Assembly (NCBI GenBank): GCA_038206355.1
Contig: JBBRAY010000022.1
Span: forward strand, 1 to 58,104
From: JAPLDB01 sp038206355
GTDB taxonomy: Bacteria > Bacteroidota > Bacteroidia > AKYH767-A > 2013-40CM-41-45
DNA length: 58,104 bases
Direction: 5' to 3'
Shown in pieces: positions 1-10,300 of the stretch; the first letter of the stretch is position 1, and the number at the start of each line of letters is the position of its first letter. The notes beneath the pieces are model-generated. The model was not told the origin of the DNA. It saw only the letters and a list, made by a program, of their open reading frames with translations, and searched no databases. The translations under genes were made by a program, and so were the position numbers.

Positions 1-632
1 ATAACTTCAGATGATTCCCATTTTACTTCATTTATCCAATTCGGGGAGATGAGTACCTTTTTTTCATTCAACCAACTGCCAGTATCGATCACCAGGAATT
101 CAATTTTCCAGTTACTATCGTCAATAAGAAAATCATCTGCCTTACCGATTTCACCATCAGTGGCATTGATGCTATAACCGGTCACCACGTCAGAGCTTCT
201 CAAATGTTGATCATCCGATACTTCTTTCTTGCTCGTCTGATCCTCATCTTTAAGCAGCTTATCATACATAGAAACAGGCAAGTGCATACCCCCTGCGTAA
301 AAACCGCTACCCCAGTAACTACCCCATGGATAGTGTGCATACAATTCAAGTTCCTGTTGCCGCGAAACAGGCCTATCAGTATCTATAGCAGGACTGTTCT
401 TCACTTGCTCCATCGTGAGGTTTACAGGAAAAATATTCCTTTCCCAATCCGGAGTTAAAAGAGCCATCGGTGATATCAGCACTTTGCGCCCAAAGAGCCA
501 ACTACCTGTTTCCACAACTAAATACCGGACTGTCCATGCTTCATCGTCAAAGAAAAATTCTTTTACTTTCCCTATTTCTCCATCCGTTGCACCAATGGTA
601 AATCCAATTAAGCTTTTGATACTTCGTTTCAT
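1..632 (-). CDS. PRC-barrel domain protein (C-terminus outside window)
   Basis: The minus-strand frame is open from an ATG at 632 to the window edge (210 codons, no stop), so the 3' end is missing. It contains two copies of a PRC-barrel-like unit, a small beta-barrel found in photosynthetic reaction-centre H subunits and RimM. Copy 1 starts around residue 8 (FTIGATDGEIGKVKEFFFDD) and copy 2 around residue 158 (YSINATDGEIGKADDFLIDD). Each is followed by a W..RYLVVETGSWL or W..EFLVIDTGSWL strand and a KVLISP turn. The linker holds an aromatic/Gly stretch (YPWGSYWGSGFYAGG). In many stress islands such proteins accompany Usp genes. It lies 52 bp after the membrane protein gene and is probably the last visible gene of the Usp operon starting at 2570. 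Molecular role unknown. Confidence 0.85.
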   Translation of the reverse strand, partial: MKRSIKSLIGFTIGATDGEIGKVKEFFFDDEAWTVRYLVVETGSWLFGRKVLISPMALLTPDWERNIFPVNLTMEQVKNSPAIDTDRPVSRQQELELYAHYPWGSYWGSGFYAGGMHLPVSMYDKLLKDEDQTSKKEVSDDQHLRSSDVVTGYSINATDGEIGKADDFLIDDSNWKIEFLVIDTGSWLNEKKVLISPNWINEVKWESSEV

Positions 633-684
633 AATTTTATATATTTATACATGACTTCAACATTCTTTTTAAAATTCTAAAAAT

Positions 685-1161
685 TCAAGTCAAGATTCCT
701 TCAACTCCGGGTTTACGATAAACTCTGTAAAGTTGAATAAGGCCTAAAGATAAAATCGCGCAAATCACTACCCCTTCTGTTACTATTATAACCGGGGCAG
801 ACCACCTTTTCATTCCGATAACAGATGAAATTGTATGAAACACCATGTCGTTAAAAAATGACCCAAAATAACTATATACATAAATAAATATTCCAAAAAA
901 AACAAATGATAGCGTCCCAACCGTAATTGCAATTCTTACACCACGCAGATAACCGAGTTTACTGTTGCCAGCATTATCAGCTGCCTTTAATGAATTCCAT
1001 GCAGCAATACAAAAAATAAGGTAATTAGAATATATCCACTCGGTGTAAGGCAAACCTGTAAATTTGATCAATGCAAAAAATGCTACGTACGACAATGCGC
1101 TGATAATCGCCAGACGTAAAGTTATTCCATTGATTCGGGGTGAGGTTAAATTTGATATCAT
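685..1161 (-). CDS. small four-helix membrane protein (DUF4199-like)
   Basis: This 158-residue protein has about four hydrophobic segments (residues roughly 13-33, 42-60, 77-97 and 122-145), a short basic N-terminus and a cytoplasmic basic tail (YRVYRKPG). The arrangement and size resemble DUF4199 inner-membrane proteins of Bacteroidota, but I see no diagnostic motif and the family call is tentative. No catalytic residues are apparent. It sits 63 bp downstream of the TerB-like gene and 52 bp upstream of the PRC-barrel gene on the same strand, so it is likely co-transcribed with the Usp operon. Confidence 0.6.
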   Translation of the reverse strand: MISNLTSPRINGITLRLAIISALSYVAFFALIKFTGLPYTEWIYSNYLIFCIAAWNSLKAADNAGNSKLGYLRGVRIAITVGTLSFVFFGIFIYVYSYFGSFFNDMVFHTISSVIGMKRWSAPVIIVTEGVVICAILSLGLIQLYRVYRKPGVEGILT

Positions 1162-1224
1162 ATATTTATTTCTTCTTCCTTAAAAATATTCCGTATCCAT
1201 AATTAATATTCCTCACCACTTTTG

Positions 1225-1659
1225 TTAAGCAGTTAGCCCCTTAATATAAAGAGGGATTACAAATGACGTGAGGACACTTCTGTGCGCTTTTGAAACATGC
1301 TCTGTATAAGAAATGAAACTGCGATGCAACAAATAAGCAAATGCATTTCCCATCTTTGAAAGCATCGGCTCTAATTTCAGAAGCTCATTGTTGATTTCGT
1401 CTTTTCTCTCCGTTTTACCTTTGGGTAGTTGCCTGTCCAGTTCATCAATGTTAGCTCCGAAAACCTTCTCTACTTCTCTATAAAAATGTGTCAGGATTGG
1501 ATCACAAGAAAATGTTTTGATATGAGAAAATTCAATTGCAGATTTTTTCTCTGCTTCGTCCATTTCACCATCATCATTCGCTGCCAGTAATGAAACATAA
1601 GCCGGCGCTTTGAATAACATTTCTTTTTCCTGCGCATTTAATTCTTCAAGTTCATTCAT
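1225..1659 (-). CDS. TerB-like helical stress protein (hypothetical)
   Basis: This is a soluble, all-helical protein of 144 residues. The N-terminal part (APAYVSLLAANDDGEMDEAEK, about residues 19-39) resembles the Asp-rich loop of TerB/TerB-like domains, in which acidic residues follow a helix that starts with Ala/Val. The remainder is amphipathic helix with no recognised motif. The stop lies 65 bp before the next gene and the ATG is 17 bp downstream of the Usp stop, so it is very probably translated from the Usp transcript. Function is not known, and the TerB relation rests on a short pattern only. Confidence 0.65.
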   Translation of the reverse strand: MNELEELNAQEKEMLFKAPAYVSLLAANDDGEMDEAEKKSAIEFSHIKTFSCDPILTHFYREVEKVFGANIDELDRQLPKGKTERKDEINNELLKLEPMLSKMGNAFAYLLHRSFISYTEHVSKAHRSVLTSFVIPLYIKGLTA

Positions 1660-1676
1660 ATCAAAACAATTACCAT

Positions 1677-2570
1677 TTAATAAAAACGTAAATTAATCGT
1701 ATCCGTGTTAAATGTGGGGCGTATACTTAAAACCGGGAAGTGAGAATGATTTACAATCTGTTGTGCAAAGGGTCCCATAAAAAATTCCGAAATACTAACC
1801 TTGTCCATATCAGAAGTCACAACAATGAGGTCGGCATTTATTTTTTTTGCATATTTTAAAATGGTATCAGCGAGGAAAGAACCGGCAACCACATTTAATT
1901 TGCATTTCACTCCAAATTTTTCCACAATTTTTTTTATTTGTTCTCCTTCAAGTGTCATTTTTTTCAGATGCGACTTTGTTCCCTCCGTATCCACGCCAAG
2001 TACGTGAATTGTTGCCCCGTATATTTTTGCCATTGTAATCGCATAATTTATTTTTTCACGGGAATGCGTTTTGTCTCTGAAAGGCACAATGATATTTTTA
2101 AAATCCTGACTTGAAATGTGCTTCTGAACTGTCAGCACCGGGCATTCAGCATGGCTCACAACACGGAAAGCATTGCTTCCCATAAAGAATTCACTGAAAC
2201 CTGAAATGCCATGTGTTCCCATAACAATCATGTCGGCTTTCACTTTCTTACTAAAGCGGACAATTTCCTTGTAGGTTTGTCCTTTGACGGAAAGCACGTT
2301 AACTTTTTCTACCCCTTTCTTTTTCATTGACTCAGCCAGTTTCGATAATTTATCGTTACTCATATCCGTTAAATCATTTTCATAAGCAGGACTACCGGGA
2401 ACTATATAGCGAAGGGAGTCCGCTGTTGATGGCAGAATATCAACTACATGAATCAATGTGACTTCTGCCTTGCAGAGCTTTGCCAATTGTATCCCCGGCT
2501 TAATTGCCTTGAGTGACGGGGCTGAAAAATCAACCGGGATTAATATTTTTCTTATTTCAAATGGTTTCAT
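1677..2570 (-). CDS. universal stress protein, tandem UspA domains
   Basis: The protein has 297 residues with two UspA folds, about residues 5-150 and 160-290. Domain 1 opens with KILIPVDFSAPSLKAI and carries the ATP-binding-type glycine motif GTHGISGFSEFFMGSNA near residue 118. Domain 2 has a weaker equivalent (SDMDKVSISEFFMGPFA) in which the first Gly of GxxG is replaced. This form binds nucleotide in domain 1 in related proteins and is linked to survival under stress or oxygen limitation. It is first in a four-gene minus-strand operon. A conserved activator site and -7 box (2652-2720) lie about 80 bp upstream of its ATG. A second tandem Usp is encoded at 42164-43027. Confidence 0.93.
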   Translation of the reverse strand: MKPFEIRKILIPVDFSAPSLKAIKPGIQLAKLCKAEVTLIHVVDILPSTADSLRYIVPGSPAYENDLTDMSNDKLSKLAESMKKKGVEKVNVLSVKGQTYKEIVRFSKKVKADMIVMGTHGISGFSEFFMGSNAFRVVSHAECPVLTVQKHISSQDFKNIIVPFRDKTHSREKINYAITMAKIYGATIHVLGVDTEGTKSHLKKMTLEGEQIKKIVEKFGVKCKLNVVAGSFLADTILKYAKKINADLIVVTSDMDKVSISEFFMGPFAQQIVNHSHFPVLSIRPTFNTDTINLRFY

Positions 2571-2651
2571 TATTCATTTTTTAATTTGCCTCTCGGGCTA
2601 CATTAGTTATTGTTCTCCTTCAAATTAACCGGTAATTATGTTGCCGCGATG

Positions 2652-2720
2652 CAAATTTCAGAACTTACAAAACAAAAAGTATTACATAGTTCTTTAAAAA
2701 TATTACATCATTCACACATT
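2652..2720 (-). promoter_or_regulatory. conserved 21-bp direct-repeat promoter, copy 1 (toward Usp)
   Basis: Read on the minus strand: AATGTGTGAAT (2710-2720), one base, ATGTAA (2703-2708), 15 bases, ATGTAA (2682-2687), 22 bases, and the -7 box GAAATTTG (2652-2659). The two ATGTAA units start exactly 21 bp apart. The same arrangement and spacings occur in four other promoters of this window. The predicted leader to the Usp ATG is about 75 nt. Confidence 0.8.
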
Positions 2721-2837
2721 TATGGCAACAATTAATATTGAATCCTTGATGCTTTATAAGTCCGGATATTCAGTTATGAAAGATTGTAGAATTAAATCTA
2801 CCGGGACAACTTTTTCACAAGTCACTGAAACTAATCG

Positions 2838-2906
2838 AAAGTGTGAGTTATGTAACATTTTAAAAATATTATGTAACAATTTGAAGGGCAAAAAACCCGA
2901 TCTTTA
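2838..2906 (+). promoter_or_regulatory. conserved 21-bp direct-repeat promoter, copy 2 (toward transketolase)
   Basis: Read on the plus strand: AAAGTGTGAGT (2838-2848), one base, ATGTAA (2850-2855), 15 bases, ATGTAA (2871-2876), 22 bases, and GATCTTTA (2899-2906). It is divergent from copy 1 and would give the transketolase operon a leader of about 170 nt. Confidence 0.8.
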
Positions 2907-3081
2907 CTTGGTTATCAATGTCAGGCAACATTCTTAAATAAATTCCGAGCCGGATGAATCTTTACGATTTCCGACATAAGAACTTTTTTAAAATAATCGG
3001 GCTCGGCATAAATATTTATTAAAATCTCATACCATTGCGGGTGGAAATGGGAAATTCTGATTATTATACTGAAAGCCAAAA
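2907..3081 (+). other. long transketolase leader with inverted repeat
   Basis: This is the presumed untranslated leader between the -7 box at 2899-2906 and the transketolase ATG. CCGAGCC (about 2944-2950) is repeated inverted as GGCTCGG (about 2999-3005), so a long-loop hairpin could form. The opposite strand of this stretch also reads as a protein-like tail (see findings). I recognise no riboswitch class. Confidence 0.35.
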
Positions 3082-5169
3082 ATGGAAACAAGCACAAAAT
3101 CAATTCTCTCCGCTGAAGAACTGGATCAACTTTCGATAAATACAATTCGATTTTTGTCAATAGATGCAATACAAAAAGCGAATAGCGGGCATCCGGGTTT
3201 GCCCCTTGGAGCTGCCCCAATGGCGTATGTTCTCTGGACAAGATTTCTTCATCACAATCCTTCAAATCCTCAATGGTTTAATCGCGACCGGTTTGTATTA
3301 TCTGCCGGCCATGGTTCCATGTTACTTTATAGTTTGCTTCATCTCACCGGTTATGATTTATCTTTAGAGGATGTCAAAAATTTTCGTCAATGGAGAAGTA
3401 AAACGCCGGGTCATCCGGAACGTGGTGTAACTCCGGGTGTTGAGACTACGACAGGTCCGCTTGGACAAGGATTTGCAAATGGGGTTGGAATGGCAATCGC
3501 CGAGGCATATCTCGCTGCACGTTTTAACAGGCCCGGATTTGAAATCATCAATCATCATACGTATGCACTGGTGAGTGATGGAGACTTGATGGAGGGAGTT
3601 TCAGCAGAAGCAGCACCGCTTGCAGGACATTTAAAACTTGGCAAGCTCATTTATCTTTATGACAATAATCACATCACGCTTGCATCAGCAACTCCCGTTA
3701 CGTTCACAGAAAATCATGTACAACGATTTGAGGCATATGGTTGGCATACCCAATCTGTAGAAGATGGGAATGATCCGGAAGCAATCAACAAAGCTATTCT
3801 TGCCGCTCAAAATGAAACGGAACGTCCATCAATGATATTCATCAGGACCCATATTGGTTATGGTTCACCGAACAAACAGGACACCTGTGCAGCGCACGGT
3901 TCACCTTTAGGAAAAGAAGAAGTGAAGTTGACGAAAGTAAATCTAGAATGGCCACTTGTGCCCGACTTTCTTATTCCTGATGAAGCATTGCAGAATTTTC
4001 GAAATGCATTAGCTGATGGCAAGCGACTGGAAACGGAATGGGAAAATAAATTCACACACTATGGAAAAGAATATCCTGAATTGGCCTTCGAGCTTCGTGC
4101 GCTTATCAATGGAAAACTTCGAAAAGACTGGGATTTGAAAATTCCAAAATTTCCTGCTGATGAAAAAGGAATGGCAACGCGTGTTGCTTCAGGTAAAACC
4201 ATGCAGGCATTTTTTGAATTTCTTCCAGGTTTTATTGGTGGCTCTGCCGACCTGAATACATCCACGCATACAGAATTAACAGATGCCGGAAATTTTGAAA
4301 ACCCATCCATGGCCGTTGGTGATTTACAAGGTTCAGCAGGCGGCGGATGGAATTATGCCGGCCGTAATTTACAATTTGGCGTTCGCGAACATGGAATGGC
4401 TTCTATCTCGAATGGCATGGCAGCACACGGCGGTATCATTCCTTATTGCGCAACCTTTTTAACTTTTTCAGATTATATGCGTCCTGCCATTCGTCTTGCG
4501 GCATTAATGGAATTAAATTTAGTTTATGTTTTTACGCACGACAGCATTGCTATGGGCGAAGATGGTCCCACACACCAACCGATAGAACAACTTGCAAGCC
4601 TGCGTGCAATTCCAAATCTGATAGTGATTCGTCCAAGTGATGCAAATGAAACTGCGGTAGCATGGAAAGTTGCAATTGAATCAGGAAAAGCACCCGTTGC
4701 TTTAATTCTATCACGCCAGGATTTGCAGGTACTTGACAGGGAAAAATATGAATCAGCAGAAGGTCTTCGTCATGGGGGATACATTCTCTCCGATGGATCC
4801 GGCAAATCAGATATTATTTTAATAGCAAGCGGATCAGAAGTTAGTATGATTGTAGAGGCACAACAAAAATTAATGGAACACAATATCTCTGCGCGTATTG
4901 TTTCCATGCCAAGTTGGGAATTGTTCGAGGCACAATCTCCTGAGTACCGAAATAGGATACTTCCACCGGATATACACGCGAGGATTTCAGTGGAAGCAGG
5001 TGTTTCTCAAGGCTGGCACCGTTATGTTGGTGACCAGGGTAAAGTGATTGGTATTGAGATATTCGGTGCTTCTGCTCCCGGTGATGAGGTCATGCGCGAA
5101 TATGGTTTCACGGTTGAGAATATTTGTAAACATGCAATTGCATTATTAAAGAGAATCAATCATGAATAA
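3082..5169 (+). CDS. tkt: transketolase
   Basis: Full-length TPP-dependent transketolase (695 residues), transferring two-carbon units between ketose and aldose phosphates in the non-oxidative pentose-phosphate pathway. The N-terminal PP domain has the signature RDRFVLSAGHGSMLLYSLLH near residue 70, and the TPP/metal motif DGDLMEG...YDNN spans about residues 165-195. The Pyr domain has FGVREHGMA and the substrate loop GEDGPTHQPIEQLASLR near residue 492. The C-terminal domain begins near residue 560. The stop overlaps the rpiB start by 8 nt, so the two are translationally coupled. It is first in a four-gene plus-strand operon behind the conserved promoter at 2838-2906. Confidence 0.97.
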   Translation: METSTKSILSAEELDQLSINTIRFLSIDAIQKANSGHPGLPLGAAPMAYVLWTRFLHHNPSNPQWFNRDRFVLSAGHGSMLLYSLLHLTGYDLSLEDVKNFRQWRSKTPGHPERGVTPGVETTTGPLGQGFANGVGMAIAEAYLAARFNRPGFEIINHHTYALVSDGDLMEGVSAEAAPLAGHLKLGKLIYLYDNNHITLASATPVTFTENHVQRFEAYGWHTQSVEDGNDPEAINKAILAAQNETERPSMIFIRTHIGYGSPNKQDTCAAHGSPLGKEEVKLTKVNLEWPLVPDFLIPDEALQNFRNALADGKRLETEWENKFTHYGKEYPELAFELRALINGKLRKDWDLKIPKFPADEKGMATRVASGKTMQAFFEFLPGFIGGSADLNTSTHTELTDAGNFENPSMAVGDLQGSAGGGWNYAGRNLQFGVREHGMASISNGMAAHGGIIPYCATFLTFSDYMRPAIRLAALMELNLVYVFTHDSIAMGEDGPTHQPIEQLASLRAIPNLIVIRPSDANETAVAWKVAIESGKAPVALILSRQDLQVLDREKYESAEGLRHGGYILSDGSGKSDIILIASGSEVSMIVEAQQKLMEHNISARIVSMPSWELFEAQSPEYRNRILPPDIHARISVEAGVSQGWHRYVGDQGKVIGIEIFGASAPGDEVMREYGFTVENICKHAIALLKRINHE

Positions 5170-5644
5170 CTCAGTTATAAATCCGTCATTTGAACATTAT
5201 CGGATTGGTGTCGCTGCAGATCATGCGGGATTTGATCTGAAAGAGTATTTAAAAAAAATGTTAATTGAATCCGGGTATGAAGTAGTAGATTTTGGCAATA
5301 ACCGGATACAACCGGGAGATGACTATCCCGATTATGTAATTCCACTTGCACGCGGAATAGCAGATGGAAGTGTACAACGTGGTATTGCAGTATGTGGAAG
5401 TGGCGTTGGTGCCTGTATTGCCTCAAACAAAATAGCGGGGGTAAGAGCATGCCTGATCCATGAAAATTTTTCTGCTCACCAGGGCGTTGAAGACGATAGT
5501 ATGAATATGATTTGTCTCGGTGGTCGGGTGACAGATCAATCGCTTGCCCTTGAATTAACAGTTGTATTTCTTCAGGCAAAATTCAGTGGAGAAGTAAGAC
5601 ATATGCGCCGGCTTGAAAAAATCACCGCCCTGGAAAACAATTAA
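5162..5644 (+). CDS. rpiB: ribose-5-phosphate isomerase B
   Basis: RpiB/LacAB-family sugar-phosphate isomerase of 160 residues, interconverting ribose-5-P and ribulose-5-P. Visible motifs are IGVAADHAGFDLKEYL near the N-terminus, DYPDYVIPLA, the catalytic-Cys loop AVCGSGVGACIASNK (about residues 76-90), and GGRVTDQSLALELT near the C-terminus. The start overlaps the end of transketolase, and the stop is 14 nt before the TTG start of phosphoglucomutase. It supplies the pentose-isomerisation step that links the oxidative branch (zwf, pgl, gnd at 16-22 kb) to transketolase. No ribulose-phosphate epimerase or transaldolase is present in the window. Confidence 0.95.
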   Translation: MNNSVINPSFEHYRIGVAADHAGFDLKEYLKKMLIESGYEVVDFGNNRIQPGDDYPDYVIPLARGIADGSVQRGIAVCGSGVGACIASNKIAGVRACLIHENFSAHQGVEDDSMNMICLGGRVTDQSLALELTVVFLQAKFSGEVRHMRRLEKITALENN

Positions 5645-5658
5645 AAAAAGTAATTATA

Positions 5659-7317
5659 TTGAAAGTATCTCCATTAGCTGGAAAACAGGCAGAACAAAAT
5701 TTGCTGATAAACATTCCGAAACTTGTTACAGCTTATTATTCCGAAATACCGGATCCATCTGTAAGGAACCAGCGGGTTTCATTCGGGACTTCGGGTCATC
5801 GAGGTTCCTCATTCAAATCTTCTTTTAATGAAAATCATATTCTTGCGATCACACAGGCCATTTGCTTTTATCGCAGAGAACAAAAAATTGATGGCCCGTT
5901 ATATCTGGGTTTTGATACACACGCACTTTCCGCACCTGCTTTTGCAACTGCGATGGAAGTACTGGCTGCAAATAAAGTTGAAGTGATGATAGCGGAGCAC
6001 GATGAATACACTCCGACTCCTGTTATTTCTCACGCCATTCTAAAATATAATCGGGGCCGCAAATCAGGTTTGGCTGATGGAATTGTAATTACACCTTCAC
6101 ACAATCCACCTGATGATGGAGGTATTAAATACAATCCACCCAATGGCGGACCGGCCGGAAATGATATTACCGGCTGGATTGAGAAAAAAGCGAACGAACT
6201 ACTTGAAGAAAATCTTAAACCCATTAGGAGAATTTCCTTTGACAAAGCGCTTAAATCCGCAACCACACATCTTCATGATTTCCTGAATACTTATGTTGAC
6301 GATCTTGGGAACATCATTGACATGGATGTTATCCGCCATTCAAAAATCAGGATGGGAATTGACCCACTTGGCGGTGCCGGAGTTCACTATTGGGAACCTA
6401 TAGCAGAGCGGTATAAACTGGATTTGACTATCGTAAACAAAATCGTTGACCCTGCTTTCGGTTTCATGACAGTGGATTGGGACGGGCAAATTCGCATGGA
6501 TCCCTCTTCTTCCTTTGCCATGCAGAAATTAATTGAGATGAAGGATCGTTTTGATATTTCATTCGCCTGTGATACAGATCATGACAGGCATGGAATTGTT
6601 ACCAAAAGTGCCGGGCTGATGAATCCGAATCATTATTTATCGGTTGCGGTTTCCTATTTATTGCAACACCGTCCTTTGTGGAAAAACGATTCATCGGTAG
6701 GGAAGACTGTGGTGACCACACAGCTTATTGATCGCATCACAGCAAAATCCGGAAGGCAACTTTACAATGTTCCTGTGGGATTCAAGTGGTTTGCTGATGG
6801 TTTGCTTGATTCATCACTTTGTTTTGGCGGAGAAGAAAGTGCAGGGGCGACTTTTTTAAGACTGGATGGAAGTGTATGGACAACGGACAAAGACGGGTTT
6901 GTTCCGGCCTTACTTTCTGCAGAAATGACTGCAAAACTTGGGAGGGATCCGGGCGAACTATATCTTTCACTCACAAAAGAATTCGGGGAAGCAGTTTATG
7001 ACCGTAATGAAATGAAAGCAACACCCGAACAAAAAGAAAAATTAAAAAAACTTTCTCCTTCACAAATAACATACAAGAATCTGGGCGGAGAAAAAATAAT
7101 AAAAATACAAACTACAGCGCCGGGAAATGATGCACCAATCGGGGGAATAAAGGTGATAACAGAAAATGGCTGGTTTGCTGCAAGACCTTCAGGCACTGAA
7201 GCCATTTATAAAATCTATTCCGAAAGTTTTTTGGGTAATGATCATTTGAAACAAATTACAAAACAAGCGGAGCAAATTGTGAATGCTGCTTTAGAAAAAA
7301 CAGAAGAGATATTATGA
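5659..7317 (+). CDS. pgm: alpha-D-glucose phosphomutase (phosphoglucomutase)
   Basis: Phosphohexomutase of 552 residues, converting glucose-1-P and glucose-6-P. It has all four family motifs: catalytic serine loop TPSHNPPDDGG (about residue 145), metal-binding DTDHDRHG (about 305), sugar-recognition GEESAG (about 390) and phosphate-binding RPSGTEA (about 507). The N-terminus (SPLAGKQAEQNLLINIPKLVTAYY) matches the Pgm type specific for alpha-D-glucose. Translation appears to start at TTG 5659; no ATG gives that conserved N-terminus. The end overlaps the start of the NdvB-like gene by 4 nt. It could feed glucose-1-P/UDP-glucose to that synthase, or return glucose units to the pentose-phosphate genes. 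Confidence 0.95.
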   Translation: MKVSPLAGKQAEQNLLINIPKLVTAYYSEIPDPSVRNQRVSFGTSGHRGSSFKSSFNENHILAITQAICFYRREQKIDGPLYLGFDTHALSAPAFATAMEVLAANKVEVMIAEHDEYTPTPVISHAILKYNRGRKSGLADGIVITPSHNPPDDGGIKYNPPNGGPAGNDITGWIEKKANELLEENLKPIRRISFDKALKSATTHLHDFLNTYVDDLGNIIDMDVIRHSKIRMGIDPLGGAGVHYWEPIAERYKLDLTIVNKIVDPAFGFMTVDWDGQIRMDPSSSFAMQKLIEMKDRFDISFACDTDHDRHGIVTKSAGLMNPNHYLSVAVSYLLQHRPLWKNDSSVGKTVVTTQLIDRITAKSGRQLYNVPVGFKWFADGLLDSSLCFGGEESAGATFLRLDGSVWTTDKDGFVPALLSAEMTAKLGRDPGELYLSLTKEFGEAVYDRNEMKATPEQKEKLKKLSPSQITYKNLGGEKIIKIQTTAPGNDAPIGGIKVITENGWFAARPSGTEAIYKIYSESFLGNDHLKQITKQAEQIVNAALEKTEEIL

Positions 7318-10300
7318 AATTTATACCGACAACTCATGAACTGATATCAGGTATGAGGGATTTTTTTCAAACCAATACTTCCAATCAAAGTTTCTTACAC
7401 GAGGAGCCCTTGAGAGCAGAGTTATTCAGTTCAGAACAGATGGAGCGTTACGGAAAAACGCTGGCGGGATCTCATAAACTGAATACGAAACGCGCACAGG
7501 ATCATTTAATCAAGCGACTCTCGAATAATGAAACGGTTTTGAATGAAGTACGAAAACTGATCACCGATTCAATAAAAAATAAAAATCAGATTTCTCCCGC
7601 TGCAGAATGGCTGATAGACAATTTTTATCTCATAGAAGAGCATATCCGTATTGCAAAAAAACATTTTCCAAAAGGCTATAGTGAAGACTTGCCACAACTA
7701 TTGGAGAATGAATCCGCCGGGTTGACACGTATTTATGACATTGTACTCCAGATCATTTCTCATAGTGACGGTAGAATTGATATAGAGAGCCTGAGCAGTT
7801 TTGTGAAAGCTTATCAGACCATTACCAATCTTCAACTCGGTGAATTATGGGCAATCCCAATAATGCTTCGCCTTGCTTTAATTGAAAATCTAAGGCGGGT
7901 TTCTATCCGTATCGCAATTGACAGGGTGGATAAAAATCTTGCTGATTATTGGGGCGGGAAGTTGACAGAAACAGCTGAGAAGGATCATAAAAATCTGATA
8001 TTGGTCATTGCAGACATGGCCCGCTCCAATCCACCTGTCACAAGTGCTTATGTCTCTGAATTGATCCGGCTGCTACGTGGAAAAGGTCCTGATCTGGCAA
8101 TGGCACTCAACTGGATAGAAAGGCAACTGTCAGAGAGTGGATTGACAAGTATAGAACTGGTAAATGCAGAAAATCAAAAGCAAGCAGCAGATCAGGTTTC
8201 TATGAGCAACAGTATCGCAAGTCTTCGTTTGATGGGTGCAATGGATTGGCGGGAATTTGTTGAATCACATAGTATTGTAGAACAAACGCTTCGTGAAGAT
8301 AGTGAAGGTATCTATGGTTCTATGGATTTCTCAACCCGTGACAGATACCGGCATGTAGTCGAATCAATTGCGAAGAAAAGCGTTTCATCTGAATATGAAG
8401 TTGCACGCATCGCCATCAACCTTGCAAAAGAGAATGTGCTTCGCACCGATGGTGACAATCGCACATCGCACGTCGGCTACTACCTTATCGGACGCGGCGT
8501 AATTCAAACAAAAAAACTGGCGAAGCTGCATGTCACAGGAATTCAAAAATTCCGGTACATGCTTCAACGAAATTCTTTCAAAGTATATCTTTCATTTATT
8601 CTACTAATAACATTTGCGATCAGTGCAGGTATTTTTGTCAGGGTATATTCGGAGACAAAAAATAATTGGTTGCTTTTTTTCGTTTCTGTTCTTTTATTGG
8701 TGCTTACAAGTCAGCTTGCCATTACCATAGTTAACTTTTTTTCTACACTGCTGGTAAAGCCCCACTTATTACCGCGAATGGATTTCTCCAAAAAAATTCC
8801 GGCAAAGTTCCGTACGATGGTTGTAATCCCGGTAATGCTCTCCAATGAAGAGGCAATTGAAACTCTGGTTGAATCATTGGAAGTCCGCTTCCTTGCAAAC
8901 AGAAATGAAAATTTACATTTTGGCTTACTTACCGATTATACTGATGCTCCAGAGGAAACCCTTGATGAAGATAAAGCACTGGTAAACTTTGCTCAGGAAA
9001 AAATCGGAGAACTAAATAAAAAATACGGAAGAGTAAAAATGGATTTATTTTTTCTCTTCCATCGTCCGCGTCACTGGAATCCCAAAGAGAACGTATGGAT
9101 GGGTTATGAAAGAAAACGAGGGAAAATTACCGAACTGAATTCTCTATTGCGCGGAAGTTCACATGAACGGTTTTCACACATTGTCGGGGACCAATCCATC
9201 TTCCAGCAAATAAAATATGTAATAACCCTTGATGCAGACACGCAACTCCCCCTTGGCACAGCGTGGAAATTAATTGGTTCAATGGCTCATCCTTTGAATC
9301 ATCCATGGTATGATGAAAGAAAGAAACGCGTAACAAAAGGATATGGCATTCTCCAGCCAAGAGTAACTGTTAGTTTGCCGGAGACAACCAGTTCATTATA
9401 TACCCGGCTGCATGGAAATGAACCGGGTATTGATCCTTACACCCGTGCATCTTCAGATGTATACCAGGATTTATTTTCAGAAGGCTCATTTATCGGTAAA
9501 GGGATTTATGATGTAGACATTTTTAAAAGTGTCCTGGAAGGAAGATTTTCTGAAAATGCAATTCTAAGCCATGATCTTCTTGAAGGTTGCAACATACGTT
9601 CCGGCTTATTGAGCGACGTACAATTGTTTGAAAAATACCCGACAAGCTATCGTGCCGATATGAAAAGGTTCGTGCGCTGGGTTCGGGGTGACTGGCAGAT
9701 TTTTTCCTGGTGTTTGCCGGTTGTTCCGAATGTTAAAAGACAATGGCGTAAAAATCCACTGTCTGCATTGTCGCGCTGGAAAATATTCGACAACATCAGG
9801 CGAAGCCTCGTTCCCATAGCACTTACATTGTTTCTCCTGGTGGGTTGGATTGCACTACCCTCCACTTTACTGTGGACAATTACAGTTTCCATGATTATTA
9901 TATTGCCGATTGTCATTACTTCTGTTTGGGACACAATCAATAAACCGAAGGATGTCATCTTAAGTCACCACATTAAAAATTCCGTTCGCAACATAGCGGA
10001 TATTTCTAAAAGGACTATATTTAAACTTATCTGTCTTCCTTACGAAGCATTTTCCAATGTGCTGGCAATAACAAGAACTCTTTGGAGAATTGTGGTTACA
10101 CGTAAAAAACTTTTGCAGTGGAATCCATCTGAGAATGAAGAGCGCCGGATAAAAATAAATCTTTTCGCCTCTTATTATTCTATGTGGATTGAGCCGGTTC
10201 TTGCAACGGCTGTATTTATTTATCTTACGATTTATTCTCCTTTAAAACTGGAGGCAGCAGCTCCGATCTTACTCCTTTGGCTCGCAACTCCTTTTATTAC

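Noticed and set aside
2722..2937. 71-codon plus-strand frame in the Usp-transketolase intergenic region
   Set aside because: It overlaps the conserved promoter elements and -7 box of copy 2, has no family resemblance, and begins directly after the copy 1 motif.
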